A program made the translations under genes and the position numbers. DNA of 64,000 nt from Pseudomonadota bacterium. GTDB taxonomy: Bacteria > Pseudomonadota > Alphaproteobacteria > Sphingomonadales > Sphingomonadaceae. Positions within the stretch are counted from its first letter, which is position 1. The number at the start of each line of letters is the position of its first letter. The notes below the pieces were generated by a model. The model searched no databases, was not told where the DNA came from, and saw nothing but the letters and a program-made list of their open reading frames with translations. This document shows positions 1-8,016 of the stretch, in pieces. Where the stretch lies: the NCBI GenBank assembly GCA_023400405.1, contig JAEXFD010000052.1:1-64000 (forward strand), given 5' to 3'.

Positions 1-2
1 GC

Positions 3-590
3 GCTGGCCCGGGCGGTGGCGCCGGCCCCGGCGGCGGCGGGCCACGCTTCGGCGGCGGCGGTTTCGGCGGTGGCGGTCGCGGTGGCTTCGGCGGACGCGG
101 CGGCGGCGGTAATCGCCTGTTCTTCAACGCTTTCCACACCTGGACCCTCAAGGACGAGGTCCAGATCCGCCCGGGCCTGCCCGTGCTCGACCAGCTCAAC
201 GGCGATGGCACCGGCAGCGGTGTTTCGGCGCATCAGGTGCAGGTCCAGGCAGGCATGCGCCGCGATGCGCTGACCTTCCGCATCGACGGCAACTGGCAGA
301 GCGCGACGCACGTCAACACCGGCACGCAGGCCAGCGGTGACCAGCTCAATTTCGGCAGCCTGGCGAAGGTGAACCTGCTCGCGGAGTTCAATCCCGGCCA
401 GGATATCGACCTGCTGCTCAAGCACCCCTGGCTGCGCGGCACGCGCTTCACCCTGCGCGTCGACAATCTGTTCGACGCCCGGCAGCGCGTGACCGATTCG
501 AGCGGGCTGACGCCGGCGGCCTATGCGCCCAATCTGCGCGATCCGATCGGCCGCGTCGTGCGCATCGGCGTGCGCAAGCTGATCTTCTAG
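3..590 (+). CDS. TonB-dependent receptor, C-terminal part (5' end outside window)
   Basis: This is the open 3' end of an outer-membrane beta-barrel receptor; the frame is already open at base 3, so the start lies upstream. The last ~40 residues carry the usual barrel end: a DNLFDA turn, then RDPIGRVVRIGVRKLIF with a terminal Phe, as expected for Bam recognition. The first ~40 visible residues are a low-complexity run of Gly with scattered Phe and Arg, followed by NRLFFNAFHTW. Glycine-rich loops of this sort are known in sphingomonad TonB receptors. The substrate cannot be inferred. The gene converges on motB and the two stop codons lie 65 bases apart. Confidence 0.85.
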   Translation, partial: AGPGGGAGPGGGGPRFGGGGFGGGGRGGFGGRGGGGNRLFFNAFHTWTLKDEVQIRPGLPVLDQLNGDGTGSGVSAHQVQVQAGMRRDALTFRIDGNWQSATHVNTGTQASGDQLNFGSLAKVNLLAEFNPGQDIDLLLKHPWLRGTRFTLRVDNLFDARQRVTDSSGLTPAAYAPNLRDPIGRVVRIGVRKLIF

Positions 591-659
591 AGTCTGCTTC
601 AGCTTCGCTGGAGCGGGCTGGTGCCGCGCCCGTTTCAGCCTGGCTGAAACAGATTCTAG
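587..659. terminator. Imperfect palindrome between convergent genes
   Basis: Outer arms CTAGAGTCTG (587-596) and CAGATTCTAG (650-659) pair with one mismatch and contain the stop codons of both convergent genes. Inside lies a perfect hairpin, GTTTCAGCC (632-640) and GGCTGAAAC (642-650). There is no long T-run, so its role as a two-way terminator is inferred from position and symmetry. Confidence 0.5.
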
Positions 660-1618
660 CGCGCGTCGCCGATCCGGCTGGCGCGCAGGCCGGGGCGGAA
701 GCGGCCCTGCGGATCCTGGTCCATGATCCGGCGATAGAGCAGGGTGATCGCGACCCGGCGGTTGCGCGGATCGGTGGGCGTGTCGGTGATCAGCGGCTCG
801 CGATCGGCGACGCCCTCGATCCGTTCGAAGCGAGTCTCGGCGACGCCGCCCGAAAGCAGCCGGCGCCGCGTTGCCTCGGCACGGCCGCTCGACAGCATCC
901 AGTTGTTCATCGCCAGCGGATCGCCATAGCCGAGGCTGTCGGTATGGCCGCGGATCATGATCGGATTCTCCATGCCGCGGATCGATTCGGCGATCGTCCC
1001 GATCAGCGCGCTCGCGGCGGGCACCAGCGCGGTCGTGCCGAGATCGAACATCGAATAATTGGCATCGTCGAGCAGATCGATCCGCATCCCGTCGCGTGTC
1101 GGCACGAAGCGGACATGGTTGGCGAGCTTGGCGAGCTGCGGCGTCGCGCGCATCCGCTGCTGGATGCGCTTGGCCATGTCGCTGAAATTGCGCTGGTCCT
1201 GTTCGGTCAGCGCGCGCTGGTCCTTGAGCGTGCCCTTGGCGCCGCTGCCGACATTGTCGCCGCCCACGCTGCCCACCGGCACGGTGAGTGCGCGCGTGCC
1301 GGTCTGCGAGGCCTTGCCCGGATAATTGTCGCGCTGGTTGATCGCCTCGCCGCCGAACAGGCCGTTCGAGCCGGCGCTGTTCTGCTTCAGCTCGACCAGG
1401 GTCGGCGCGAAATAGTCGGCCAGCGCCTTGCGCTGCTTTTCGGTGGTCGCGCCCAGCAGCCAGAGCAGCAGGAAGAAGGCCATCATCGCGGTCACGAAAT
1501 CGGCATAGGCGACCTTCCAGGCGCCGCCATGGTGGCCGCCATGACCCTCTACGAAGATCTTCTTGACGATGATCTTCGGCGGCTGGTTGCTCCCGTGCGG
1601 CGCGCGCGCGGCGGCCAT
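656..1618 (-). CDS. motB: Flagellar motor stator protein MotB
   Basis: MotB is the stator subunit that anchors the MotA/MotB channel to peptidoglycan and carries the ion-binding aspartate. The protein is 320 residues, a normal length. After a short cytoplasmic tail it has the hallmark YADFVTAMMAFFLLLWLL, placing the key Asp at residue 40 just before the single membrane helix. The C-terminal half holds an OmpA/MotB domain with IRGHTDS and the NRRVAI end. It follows motA on the same strand, with a 110-base gap occupied by a strong inverted repeat. It converges on the TonB receptor. The family assignment is secure. Confidence 0.97.
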   Translation of the reverse strand: MAAARAPHGSNQPPKIIVKKIFVEGHGGHHGGAWKVAYADFVTAMMAFFLLLWLLGATTEKQRKALADYFAPTLVELKQNSAGSNGLFGGEAINQRDNYPGKASQTGTRALTVPVGSVGGDNVGSGAKGTLKDQRALTEQDQRNFSDMAKRIQQRMRATPQLAKLANHVRFVPTRDGMRIDLLDDANYSMFDLGTTALVPAASALIGTIAESIRGMENPIMIRGHTDSLGYGDPLAMNNWMLSSGRAEATRRRLLSGGVAETRFERIEGVADREPLITDTPTDPRNRRVAITLLYRRIMDQDPQGRFRPGLRASRIGDAR

Positions 1619-1641
1619 TTATGCGGCTCCCGCCGATGAGC

Positions 1642-1720
1642 GGCACCGGCCCGCTCCCCCACCCGGCCACCCATGAGAGTAACCTGGTTGGGTGGCCGGG
1701 TGGGGGAGCGGGCCGGTACC
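1642..1720. repeat. 32-bp inverted repeat between motA and motB
   Basis: Arms 1642-1673 and 1689-1720 are complementary over 32 bases with one mismatch, separated by a 15-base loop. The arms are GC-rich (core CCGGCCCGCTCCCCCACC). It fills most of the motA-motB gap, so the joint mRNA would carry a very stable hairpin just upstream of motB. It has no T-run. It resembles extragenic palindromes more than a terminator, and it could be an mRNA stabiliser, attenuator or mobile repeat. Confidence 0.8.
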
Positions 1721-1728
1721 GTACGACA

Positions 1729-2592
1729 TCAGCGCCCCCTCAGCCCGTCGAACACTTCGCCGAAGCCCGGCTGGTTGGCGTGCGCGATGCCCGAGCGGGC
1801 GGCTTCGATCACCAGCGGCTGCGGATGGCCGTGCAGCGAGGCGATGATGATCTGCTTGACGACATGGTAGATCGCCGCGTCGGCGTCGATCACCTGCTGC
1901 AGCCGGCCGGCGAGCGGCGCGACGATGCCATAGGCGAGCAGAACGCCCATGAAGGTGCCGACCAGCGCCGATCCGATCATTCCGCCCAGAATCGCCGGCG
2001 GCTTGTCGATCGACCCCATCGTCTTCACCACGCCGAGCACCGCCGCGACGATGCCGAGCGCGGGCAGGGCGTCGCCCAAACCCTGGAGCGTGGTCTGCGG
2101 GCCCTGGACCTCGTGATGGTGGGTCTTGATCGCATTATCCATCACTTCCTCGACCGCATGGACGTCGAGCGTGCCCGACGAGACGACGACGAGGCGCAGC
2201 GTGTCGGTGATCAGCCCGATCAGCGTGTGATCGGCGAGCAGCCGCGGATATTCGGCGAAGATCGCGCTGGACTTGGGATCCTCGACATGCGGCTCGAGCG
2301 CGATCGGCCCCTCCGTCCGCAGCATCTTCATCAGCTTGGAGACGAGGAAGATCGTGTCGAGATAATCCTGCTTCTTGTACTTCGGGCCCTTGAAGACCTT
2401 GGCGAGCCCGCCGCCGAGCGCCTTCAGCTCCTTCATCGAATTGCCGATGATCAGCGCACCGGCCGCGGCGCCGCCGATGATCAGCATCTCGTGCGGAATC
2501 GCCTCCATCACCGGGCCGAGCGCGCCACCGGTGATGGTGAAGCCGCCGAAGACCATGGCGAGCAGGACGACGAGGCCGATCAGCGGATACAT
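1729..2592 (-). CDS. motA: Flagellar motor stator protein MotA
   Basis: MotA is the ion-channel stator subunit that pushes on FliG. The protein is 287 residues, with membrane helices at roughly 2-20, 36-50, 172-192 and 202-224 and a large cytoplasmic loop between helices 2 and 3. The helix-3 segment DALPALGIVAAVLGVVKTMG is the conserved MotA signature with its proline. It lies 94 bases downstream of flgL and just upstream of motB. A sigma-28-like promoter precedes it, so late expression is likely, with possible read-through from the flg operon. It is the full-size stator; a second, smaller pair lies near flgA. Confidence 0.97.
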   Translation of the reverse strand: MYPLIGLVVLLAMVFGGFTITGGALGPVMEAIPHEMLIIGGAAAGALIIGNSMKELKALGGGLAKVFKGPKYKKQDYLDTIFLVSKLMKMLRTEGPIALEPHVEDPKSSAIFAEYPRLLADHTLIGLITDTLRLVVVSSGTLDVHAVEEVMDNAIKTHHHEVQGPQTTLQGLGDALPALGIVAAVLGVVKTMGSIDKPPAILGGMIGSALVGTFMGVLLAYGIVAPLAGRLQQVIDADAAIYHVVKQIIIASLHGHPQPLVIEAARSGIAHANQPGFGEVFDGLRGR

Positions 2593-2625
2593 GGTGTTAG
2601 CGAATTCCCCCGGGTGCCGCTTCGG

Positions 2626-2652
2626 TTAACGGCCGTTTCGCCGCTACCTTCA
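2626..2652 (-). promoter_or_regulatory. Candidate sigma-28 promoter for motAB
   Basis: On the minus strand TGAAGGTA (2652-2645), an 11-base spacer and GCCGTTAA (2633-2626) fit the flagellar sigma-28 pattern TAAAGTTT-N11-GCCGATAA (5/8 and 7/8 matches). The predicted start falls about 27 bases before the motA ATG. The match was made by eye. Confidence 0.55.
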
Positions 2653-2686
2653 GCCCAAAATCATGGTTAATTGGTTAGCGCGCGGC

Positions 2687-3586
2687 TCATTTCAGGTAAT
2701 CGAACAGCGATACGCTGCTCAATTTGGTGAAACTGGCCTGGGTCGCCTGAAGCACGGTGAGCGTCTTCTGGAGCTGGGCGACGGCGGTGGGGATGTCGGT
2801 ATCCTCGATGCCGGAGCGGGTGGTCTCGCGCGTTTCGGCCGCATCCTTCAGCCGGTCTTCCTCGATATCGAGCCGGGCGCCGCGCGCGCCGATCGAGGCG
2901 CGGCCGAGCGCGACCTGGTCGAGCGAGGCATTGATCCCGTCCAGCGCCTTGCCCGCGGCCGCCTTGACGTCGCCTCCCTGCGAGAGTGCTGCTGCGAAAT
3001 CGCCGAGCACGGCGAACATGTCCGCCTGGCTCGTCGTGAAGACGCGCGTGCCGCTCACCGAGGGCTGCACGCTCTCGCCGTCGCCGACCGGGATCGCGGC
3101 CGGATCGCCCGTGCCAGCAAAGCTCACCGATCCGTCGGCGTTCTTCACATAGGCGGTGTCGCCGCTCGCGCCGCCGAACAGCGGCTGGCCGCGAATGTCG
3201 TCCTTGGTGTTGGCGAGCCCGAGCAGCGAATCGCGGATCGCGCCGAGTTCCTCGCCGATCGCACTGCGATCCGAATCGGACAGCGTGTCGTTGGCGGCGC
3301 GGGTGGCGAGCTCGAGCGCGCGCTGGAGCTGGGTCTGGACGCCGTCCAGCGCGGTATCGGCCTGGGCGAGCACGCCCTTGGCGATGTTGATGTTCGCGGA
3401 GTAGGCCGCATCGCCGGTGGTGGCTCGTCCGATCTGCTGGAGCCGGACATAGGCGGCTGCATCGCTGGCGGCGGTGACGCCGAGCTTGGTCGTGGCGATC
3501 TGCGCCTGAGTCTTGTCCGCCTGCGCCGTGAGCTGGCTCATCAGCGAAGTGGAGCGATCATAGAGCTGGGAAGTGGCGATGCGCAT
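2687..3586 (-). CDS. flgL: Flagellar hook-filament junction protein FlgL (HAP3)
   Basis: FlgL forms the second junction layer between hook and filament and is exported through the flagellar type III apparatus. The 299-residue protein begins MRIATSQLYDRSTSLMSQL, the usual flagellin-like N-terminal helix. Its C-terminal helix (TVLQATQASFTKLSSVSLFDYLK) is typical of HAP3. The middle is a short variable domain. It follows flgK by five bases and is the last axial gene of the operon. Confidence 0.95.
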   Translation of the reverse strand: MRIATSQLYDRSTSLMSQLTAQADKTQAQIATTKLGVTAASDAAAYVRLQQIGRATTGDAAYSANINIAKGVLAQADTALDGVQTQLQRALELATRAANDTLSDSDRSAIGEELGAIRDSLLGLANTKDDIRGQPLFGGASGDTAYVKNADGSVSFAGTGDPAAIPVGDGESVQPSVSGTRVFTTSQADMFAVLGDFAAALSQGGDVKAAAGKALDGINASLDQVALGRASIGARGARLDIEEDRLKDAAETRETTRSGIEDTDIPTAVAQLQKTLTVLQATQASFTKLSSVSLFDYLK

Positions 3587-3591
3587 GGCGG

Positions 3592-4932
3592 TTACCTGAT
3601 ATCGAGGATCGACTGCAGCGTTTCGCGCGCGACCTGAATCACGCGGCTCGAGGCCTGATAGGCCTGCTGGAAGCGCATCAGGTCGACGGCTTCCTCGTCG
3701 ATGTTGACGCCGCTGACCGAATCGCGGGCCGACACGGCGGAATCATGGATCGCGGTCTGCGCGTCGATGACGCCGTTGCGACCGGCGAGTGCCGCGCCGT
3801 TGGCGGCGGTGAGATCGGTGACGCCGTCCTCGAACCCGCCGCTGCTGCGCAGCGTGTCGAAGCCGGCGAGATTGGCATTGCTGCGCGTGCCCCCGCCGCG
3901 CGACGCCGCGGCGATGCCGCGCGGATCGTCGAGCACCACCGAGAGCTTGTAGGGCGGATCGCCGACCGCGAAGATCGGCTTGCCCGCCGCGCCCGAAAGA
4001 TCGTCGCCCGCGGCCTGCACGGCGTTGACGCCCTCGGCGAACTGCTTGGCCATGTCGCCGATCGCATCGCGCGCCGCGGCGATCCGCGAGCCGCTCTCGG
4101 CGATCCCGGCAAGCGCACCACCCTGCGGCAGCATCGCGCGGGTCACCCCGTCGCGCTGGACCGCGAACGACATCGCCCCTTCGTCGTTCATCGCGAAGCT
4201 GGCCAGGCTCGCCTGCGCGCCCTCGACGAGCACCGGCCCGCCGGCGCTGCCGCCGCGCACCGTGGCCCGGCCATAATCGTCGAACTTCACGTTGACGTCG
4301 GTGATCGCGCTCATCTGCTCGAGCAGCTGGTCGCGCTGGTCGAGCAGCGCCGCCTGGCCGGCGGTGCCGGCGTCGGCGCGTGCGAGGCCCGAATTGACCT
4401 TGGCGAGGCTCGCCGAAAGATTGTTGAGCTGGGTGACGGCCGCGCCGGCCTGATCACCCAAATCGTGCATCGCGGTATCGAGCGCCGTCCCGGTCGCGCT
4501 GAACGCTGCCGCCGCGCTCGACGCCGCTTCGAGCATCGTCGCACGCGCGGGCAGCGCGGTGGGATCGGCGGCGACGGTCTTGGCCGCGGTGAAGAAGCCG
4601 GTGAGCTGGTCGCCCAGCTTGTTGCCGGTCAGCGCCGAATCGATCCGCTGGAGCCAGGTGGCGCCCGCCATGGTTTTGGCGAGATCGGAACCGCTGGCGC
4701 GTACTTCGGCGCTGCGGAAGGCATCGGCAGAGCGCGTCACGCCGGCGACCGCGACCCCCAGGCCCGAGGCCCGCGCCGCCGTATTGCCGCCCGCCGCGAC
4801 CAGTTCGCGCACGGTGCCGACGCGGCGCGAATAGCCCGGCGTCGCCGCGTTCGAGATATTGTCCGACGTGGTGGCGAGCGCGCTCTGATAGGCGAGCGCG
4901 CCCGAAGCGCCGATCGACAGCAGGTCGGTCAT
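3592..4932 (-). CDS. flgK: Flagellar hook-associated protein FlgK (HAP1)
   Basis: FlgK is the first hook-filament junction protein. The 446-residue sequence opens with LSIGASGALAYQSALATTSDNISNAATPGYSRR in substance, including the NISNAATPGYSR motif shared by hook-family proteins. It closes with VDLMRFQQAYQASSRVIQVARETLQSILDIR-like C-terminal helices (VNIDEEAVDLMRFQQAYQA is the diagnostic part). It is at the short end for FlgK, suggesting a reduced surface domain. Its start overlaps the flgJ stop by four bases, so translation is coupled. Confidence 0.95.
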   Translation of the reverse strand: MTDLLSIGASGALAYQSALATTSDNISNAATPGYSRRVGTVRELVAAGGNTAARASGLGVAVAGVTRSADAFRSAEVRASGSDLAKTMAGATWLQRIDSALTGNKLGDQLTGFFTAAKTVAADPTALPARATMLEAASSAAAAFSATGTALDTAMHDLGDQAGAAVTQLNNLSASLAKVNSGLARADAGTAGQAALLDQRDQLLEQMSAITDVNVKFDDYGRATVRGGSAGGPVLVEGAQASLASFAMNDEGAMSFAVQRDGVTRAMLPQGGALAGIAESGSRIAAARDAIGDMAKQFAEGVNAVQAAGDDLSGAAGKPIFAVGDPPYKLSVVLDDPRGIAAASRGGGTRSNANLAGFDTLRSSGGFEDGVTDLTAANGAALAGRNGVIDAQTAIHDSAVSARDSVSGVNIDEEAVDLMRFQQAYQASSRVIQVARETLQSILDIR

Positions 4933-5279
4933 TTCGCAGCCCCTTCAGCCGGCGCCGACGTGCCCCGCGTCGTCGCCGCGGTCTCGGTCTTCAGCCCCTT
5001 GGCAAGGAAGGCGGTCATCGCCTTGCCGATGCCCATCGGGGCATGCACCGCCATGTTCTGGGCGAGCGCCTGGTCCTGCATGTCGCGGAACTGCTCCTCG
5101 GCCTTGCTGTCGAACAGCCCGTCGCCGAGCTTTGCCTGGCGCATCGATTTCAGCATCATGCCCGTGAAGATCGCCTCGAAGCGCTGGCCGGCGGCTTCGA
5201 GATTCTCCTTCGAGGCGAGGCGCGACGTATCGCTCGCGCCGGCCGACGGGCTGCCGATGGAGAGCGCCGCGCGGGTCAC
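4929..5279 (-). CDS. flgJ: Short rod-binding protein (FlgJ N-terminal type)
   Basis: At 116 residues this protein corresponds only to the rod-binding half of enterobacterial FlgJ. The diagnostic stretch is FEAIFTGMMLKSMRQAK followed by EEQFRDMQDQALAQNMA. There is no muramidase domain. In such organisms a separate enzyme opens peptidoglycan for the rod; the transglycosylase at 14260-15171 is the obvious candidate here (inference). It overlaps flgI and flgK by four bases each. Confidence 0.92.
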   Translation of the reverse strand: MTRAALSIGSPSAGASDTSRLASKENLEAAGQRFEAIFTGMMLKSMRQAKLGDGLFDSKAEEQFRDMQDQALAQNMAVHAPMGIGKAMTAFLAKGLKTETAATTRGTSAPAEGAAK

Positions 5280-6493
5280 AGGACGATCAGCTCCGCCTTG
5301 AGCGCGCCGGCTTCCTTGAGCGCCTCGAGGATCGCGACCAGGTCAGCCGGCGACGCGCCGATGGCGTTGACGGCCTTGACCACGTCCGAAAGCTTGGGAC
5401 CGGGCTCGAGCAAGAACATCGGATGCTTCTCCTCCTCGACGCCCACGGTCGAATGTTCTTCGGTGCGGGTCTCGCCCTTGCTGAACGGCGCGGGCTGGCT
5501 GGTCTGCTGGTCCTCATCAATACGAACGGTGAGTTTACCATGTGTTACCGCGGCGGGGCTGACCCGGACGGCCGAGTTGATCACCACGGTGCCGGTGCGG
5601 GCGTTGACGATCACCTTGGCGGCGGCCTCGGCAGCCTCGACCTCCAGATTCTCGACTTCGCTCATGATCTCGGCGCGCACGTCGCGGCCTTCCGGCGCCT
5701 GGATGGCGATCGACACGCCGTCGATCGCGCGGGCACGCCCCATGCCGAATCGGCGGTTGATCGCGTCCTGGACGCGCTGCGCCGTCGTGAAATCGGCGCG
5801 GGCGAGGTTGAAGGTGAGCACCGGCGAACGATCGAATCCGGTATCGACGCTGCGCTCGACCGTCGCACCCTCCGGGATGCGGCCCGAGCTGGGCGTGTTG
5901 ACGACGATCTGCGAGCCGTCCTTGCCCTCGGCACCCAGCCCGCCGACCGCGAGATTGCCCTGCGCCATGGCGTAGATCTGGCCGTCGGCGCCCTGCAGCG
6001 GCGTGAGGATCAGCGTCCCGCCGCGCAAGGATTTGGCCTTGCCCATCGACGAGACCGTGATGTCGAGCCTCTGGCCGGGCTTGGCGAAGGGCGGGAGATC
6101 GGCCGTGATCATCACCACCGCCGCGTTCTTGAGCCCCGGCGCAACGCCCTGCGGCAGCTGCAAGCCGAAGCGCGAGGCGACGCCCTTCATCGACTGGACG
6201 GTATATTCGAGATTGTCGTCGCCGGTGCCGGGCAGGCCGACGACCACGCCATAGCCGGTGAGCTGGTTGGCCCGGATGCCTTGGAAGCCGCCGAGATCCT
6301 TGATCCGCTGGGCCTGGGCGGGAGTGGCGAACAGCCCCAGGGTGGCGGCTGCCAACGCCAGCCCCAACCCCGTTCGTGCTGAGCCTGTCGAAGCACGGCT
6401 CTTGGTCGCGGGTGTCGCAAGAGAAGAGCGGCCCTTCGACAAGCTCAGGGCGAACGGGAGGAAGCGTAAGCCCTTAAGGAACAGATGCATCAT
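5276..6493 (-). CDS. flgI: Flagellar P-ring protein FlgI, repeat inserted near N-terminus
   Basis: FlgI polymerises in the periplasm as the P ring around the rod, assisted by FlgA. The mature part begins QRIKDLGGFQGIRANQLTGYG and shows the standard motifs (GLPGTGDDN, PPFAKPGQRLDITVSSMG, ending LKEAGALKAELIVL). The 405-residue length exceeds the usual ~370. The extra residues lie near the N-terminus, where FALSLSKG and ASTGSARTG are the translation of a sphingomonad extragenic repeat. The hydrophobic signal core LALAAATLGLFATPAQA follows it. The native start may be the ATG at 6493 or a TTG after the repeat. The stop is coupled to flgJ. Confidence 0.94.
   Translation of the reverse strand: MMHLFLKGLRFLPFALSLSKGRSSLATPATKSRASTGSARTGLGLALAAATLGLFATPAQAQRIKDLGGFQGIRANQLTGYGVVVGLPGTGDDNLEYTVQSMKGVASRFGLQLPQGVAPGLKNAAVVMITADLPPFAKPGQRLDITVSSMGKAKSLRGGTLILTPLQGADGQIYAMAQGNLAVGGLGAEGKDGSQIVVNTPSSGRIPEGATVERSVDTGFDRSPVLTFNLARADFTTAQRVQDAINRRFGMGRARAIDGVSIAIQAPEGRDVRAEIMSEVENLEVEAAEAAAKVIVNARTGTVVINSAVRVSPAAVTHGKLTVRIDEDQQTSQPAPFSKGETRTEEHSTVGVEEEKHPMFLLEPGPKLSDVVKAVNAIGASPADLVAILEALKEAGALKAELIVL
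6368..6458. repeat. Sphingomonad-type REP element inside flgI
   Basis: Arms 6368-6402 and 6424-6458 are 35 bases each, complementary at 29 positions, with a 21-base loop. The arms carry CTGAGCCTGTCGAAGCAC and CCCTTCGACAAGCTCAGGG, which I recognise as the abundant extragenic palindrome of sphingomonads. Here it is in frame within the flgI coding region. It accounts for about 30 extra codons between the start and the signal-peptide core. Confidence 0.85.
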
Positions 6494-6506
6494 GGCTGCG
6501 GCCCCC

Positions 6507-7235
6507 TCAAAACGGGCTGATGACCGAGAAGAACCGGCTTAGCCAGCCCTGGCGGGAGGCGCGGGCGACGTCGCCCTTGCCGGTATAGGCGATGCGGGCA
6601 TCGGCGACGCGGGTCGACGGCACGCGGTTGTTCTGGTCGATGTCGGCGACGCGGACGATGCCCTTGATCTGGACGAACTCGTCGCCGCGATTGAGCGTGA
6701 CGCGCTTCTGCCCCTGCACCAGCATCGTGCCGTTGGGATAGACCGCAGCGACAGTGACGCTGACTTCGCCCGACAGCGCGTTTGCCTGGTCGGCTGCGCC
6801 GGTGCCGGCGAAATTGCGTTTGCCGCTGACGCTCGCGTCGGTGTCCTTGAACAGCGACAGGGCCCCGGTGGTCGGCGGCGTCAGGCCGAAGCCGCCGGCG
6901 CTGTCGAGCTTGGTGCCCGCCGATTTCGATGCCGTGGTCTTTTCGACCAGCACGATCGTCAGCGGATCGCCGAGGCGCCGGGCGCGCTGGCCCTCGTAGA
7001 GCGCGGCATAGCCGTCTTCGGCCTGGAAGATGCCGCCATTGGCCGGCCGTGCCGCGGGCGCCTGAGGCGCGAGCGTTGCGGAGAAATCCTCCTTGGGCTT
7101 CTTCTTGCCGCCGATGCCGAGGAACTGGGCGTGCGCCGGCGCCGGCGCGAACGCCAGGGCGATCGCGATGAGGCTGCCGACGGCCAGGCCGGCGAGGAAG
7201 CGCGCCGAGCGCGTCTCAGATGTTCTGGTTGACAT
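6507..7235 (-). CDS. flgH: Flagellar L-ring protein FlgH (without lipobox cysteine)
   Basis: FlgH forms the L ring in the outer membrane. The 242-residue sequence has the family motifs DPLTIVLVEKTTASKSA, ALSGEVSVTV, NGTMLVQGQKRVTLN and the C-terminal FFSVISPF. FlgH is normally a lipoprotein, but here the signal peptide ends AFAPAPAHAQ and I find no cysteine anywhere in the protein, so lipid anchoring is not possible as read. The start overlaps the end of flgG by 20 bases; no better start was seen downstream before the hydrophobic core. Confidence 0.95.
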   Translation of the reverse strand: MSTRTSETRSARFLAGLAVGSLIAIALAFAPAPAHAQFLGIGGKKKPKEDFSATLAPQAPAARPANGGIFQAEDGYAALYEGQRARRLGDPLTIVLVEKTTASKSAGTKLDSAGGFGLTPPTTGALSLFKDTDASVSGKRNFAGTGAADQANALSGEVSVTVAAVYPNGTMLVQGQKRVTLNRGDEFVQIKGIVRVADIDQNNRVPSTRVADARIAYTGKGDVARASRQGWLSRFFSVISPF

Positions 7236-8004
7236 TTTTCAGCATCTCGTCGGTCGCCGAGATCATCTTGGAATTGACCTCATAGGCGCGCTGGGTCTCG
7301 ATCATATCGACGAGTTCCTCGACGACATTGACGTTCGAGCCTTCGAGCATGCCCTGGCGGATGTTGCCGCGGCCGTCTTCACCCGCGGCGCCGAGCGCCG
7401 GGGCGCCGCTGGCCGGCGTCTCGATCTGGTAATTGTCGCCGCGGGCCTGAAGCCCGGCAGGATTGGCGAAGTTGGCGACCTGAATCTGGCCGATCTGGGT
7501 GAGATCGGTCTGGCCCGGCATCTGCGCCGAGACGGTGCCGTCGGTGCCGACGGTGACCGAGATCGCGCCCTCCGGGATGGTGACGCCGGGCATCACCTGA
7601 TAGCCCTCTGCCGTGACCAGCTGGCCCTCGGCCGAGCGCGAGAAATTGCCGGCTCGGGTATAGCCGAGCTGGCCGCCGGGCAGCTGGACCTGGAAATAGC
7701 CATTGCCGTCGAGCGCCATGTCGAGCCCGTTGCCGGTGGTCTGCAGCGATCCCTGGGTCTCGATCCGCTCGGTGCCCTGGATGCGCACGCCGGTGCCGAG
7801 ATTGAGGCCGGTGGCGTATTTGGTCTCCGCGGTCGAGGCGGCGCCAGGCGTCGTGACGACCTGATAGGCCAGCGTCGCGAAGCTCGCGCGATCGCGCTTG
7901 AAGGCCGTCGTGTTGACGTTGGCGAGATTGTTCGAAATCACCCGCATCCGCGCATCCTGGGCATCGAGCCCGGTGCGTGCGACGTGCATTGCCGATGAAC
8001 CCAT
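7216..8004 (-). CDS. flgG: Flagellar distal rod protein FlgG
   Basis: FlgG builds the distal rod that crosses the periplasm. The protein is 262 residues, matching the family exactly. It has the N-terminal ARTGLDAQDARMRVISNNLANVNTTAFKR and the C-terminal VNVVEELVDMIETQRAYEVNSKMI (each the diagnostic flg_bb_rod pattern; quoted in part), together with FSRSAEGQLVTAEGY in the middle. It is 12 bases downstream of flgF. Confidence 0.97.
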   Translation of the reverse strand: MGSSAMHVARTGLDAQDARMRVISNNLANVNTTAFKRDRASFATLAYQVVTTPGAASTAETKYATGLNLGTGVRIQGTERIETQGSLQTTGNGLDMALDGNGYFQVQLPGGQLGYTRAGNFSRSAEGQLVTAEGYQVMPGVTIPEGAISVTVGTDGTVSAQMPGQTDLTQIGQIQVANFANPAGLQARGDNYQIETPASGAPALGAAGEDGRGNIRQGMLEGSNVNVVEELVDMIETQRAYEVNSKMISATDEMLKNVNQNI

Positions 8005-8016
8005 CGTCTGTCTCCC

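Noticed and set aside
2626..2633. TTAACC near motA as a CtrA half-site
   Set aside because: It lacks a second half at seven bases and is better explained as part of the sigma-28 -10 box GCCGTTAA.
3745..5301. Long plus-strand frame antisense to flgK/flgJ
   Set aside because: It overlaps three secure genes, has no ribosome site and has the Arg/Gly/Ala-rich composition of shadow frames.
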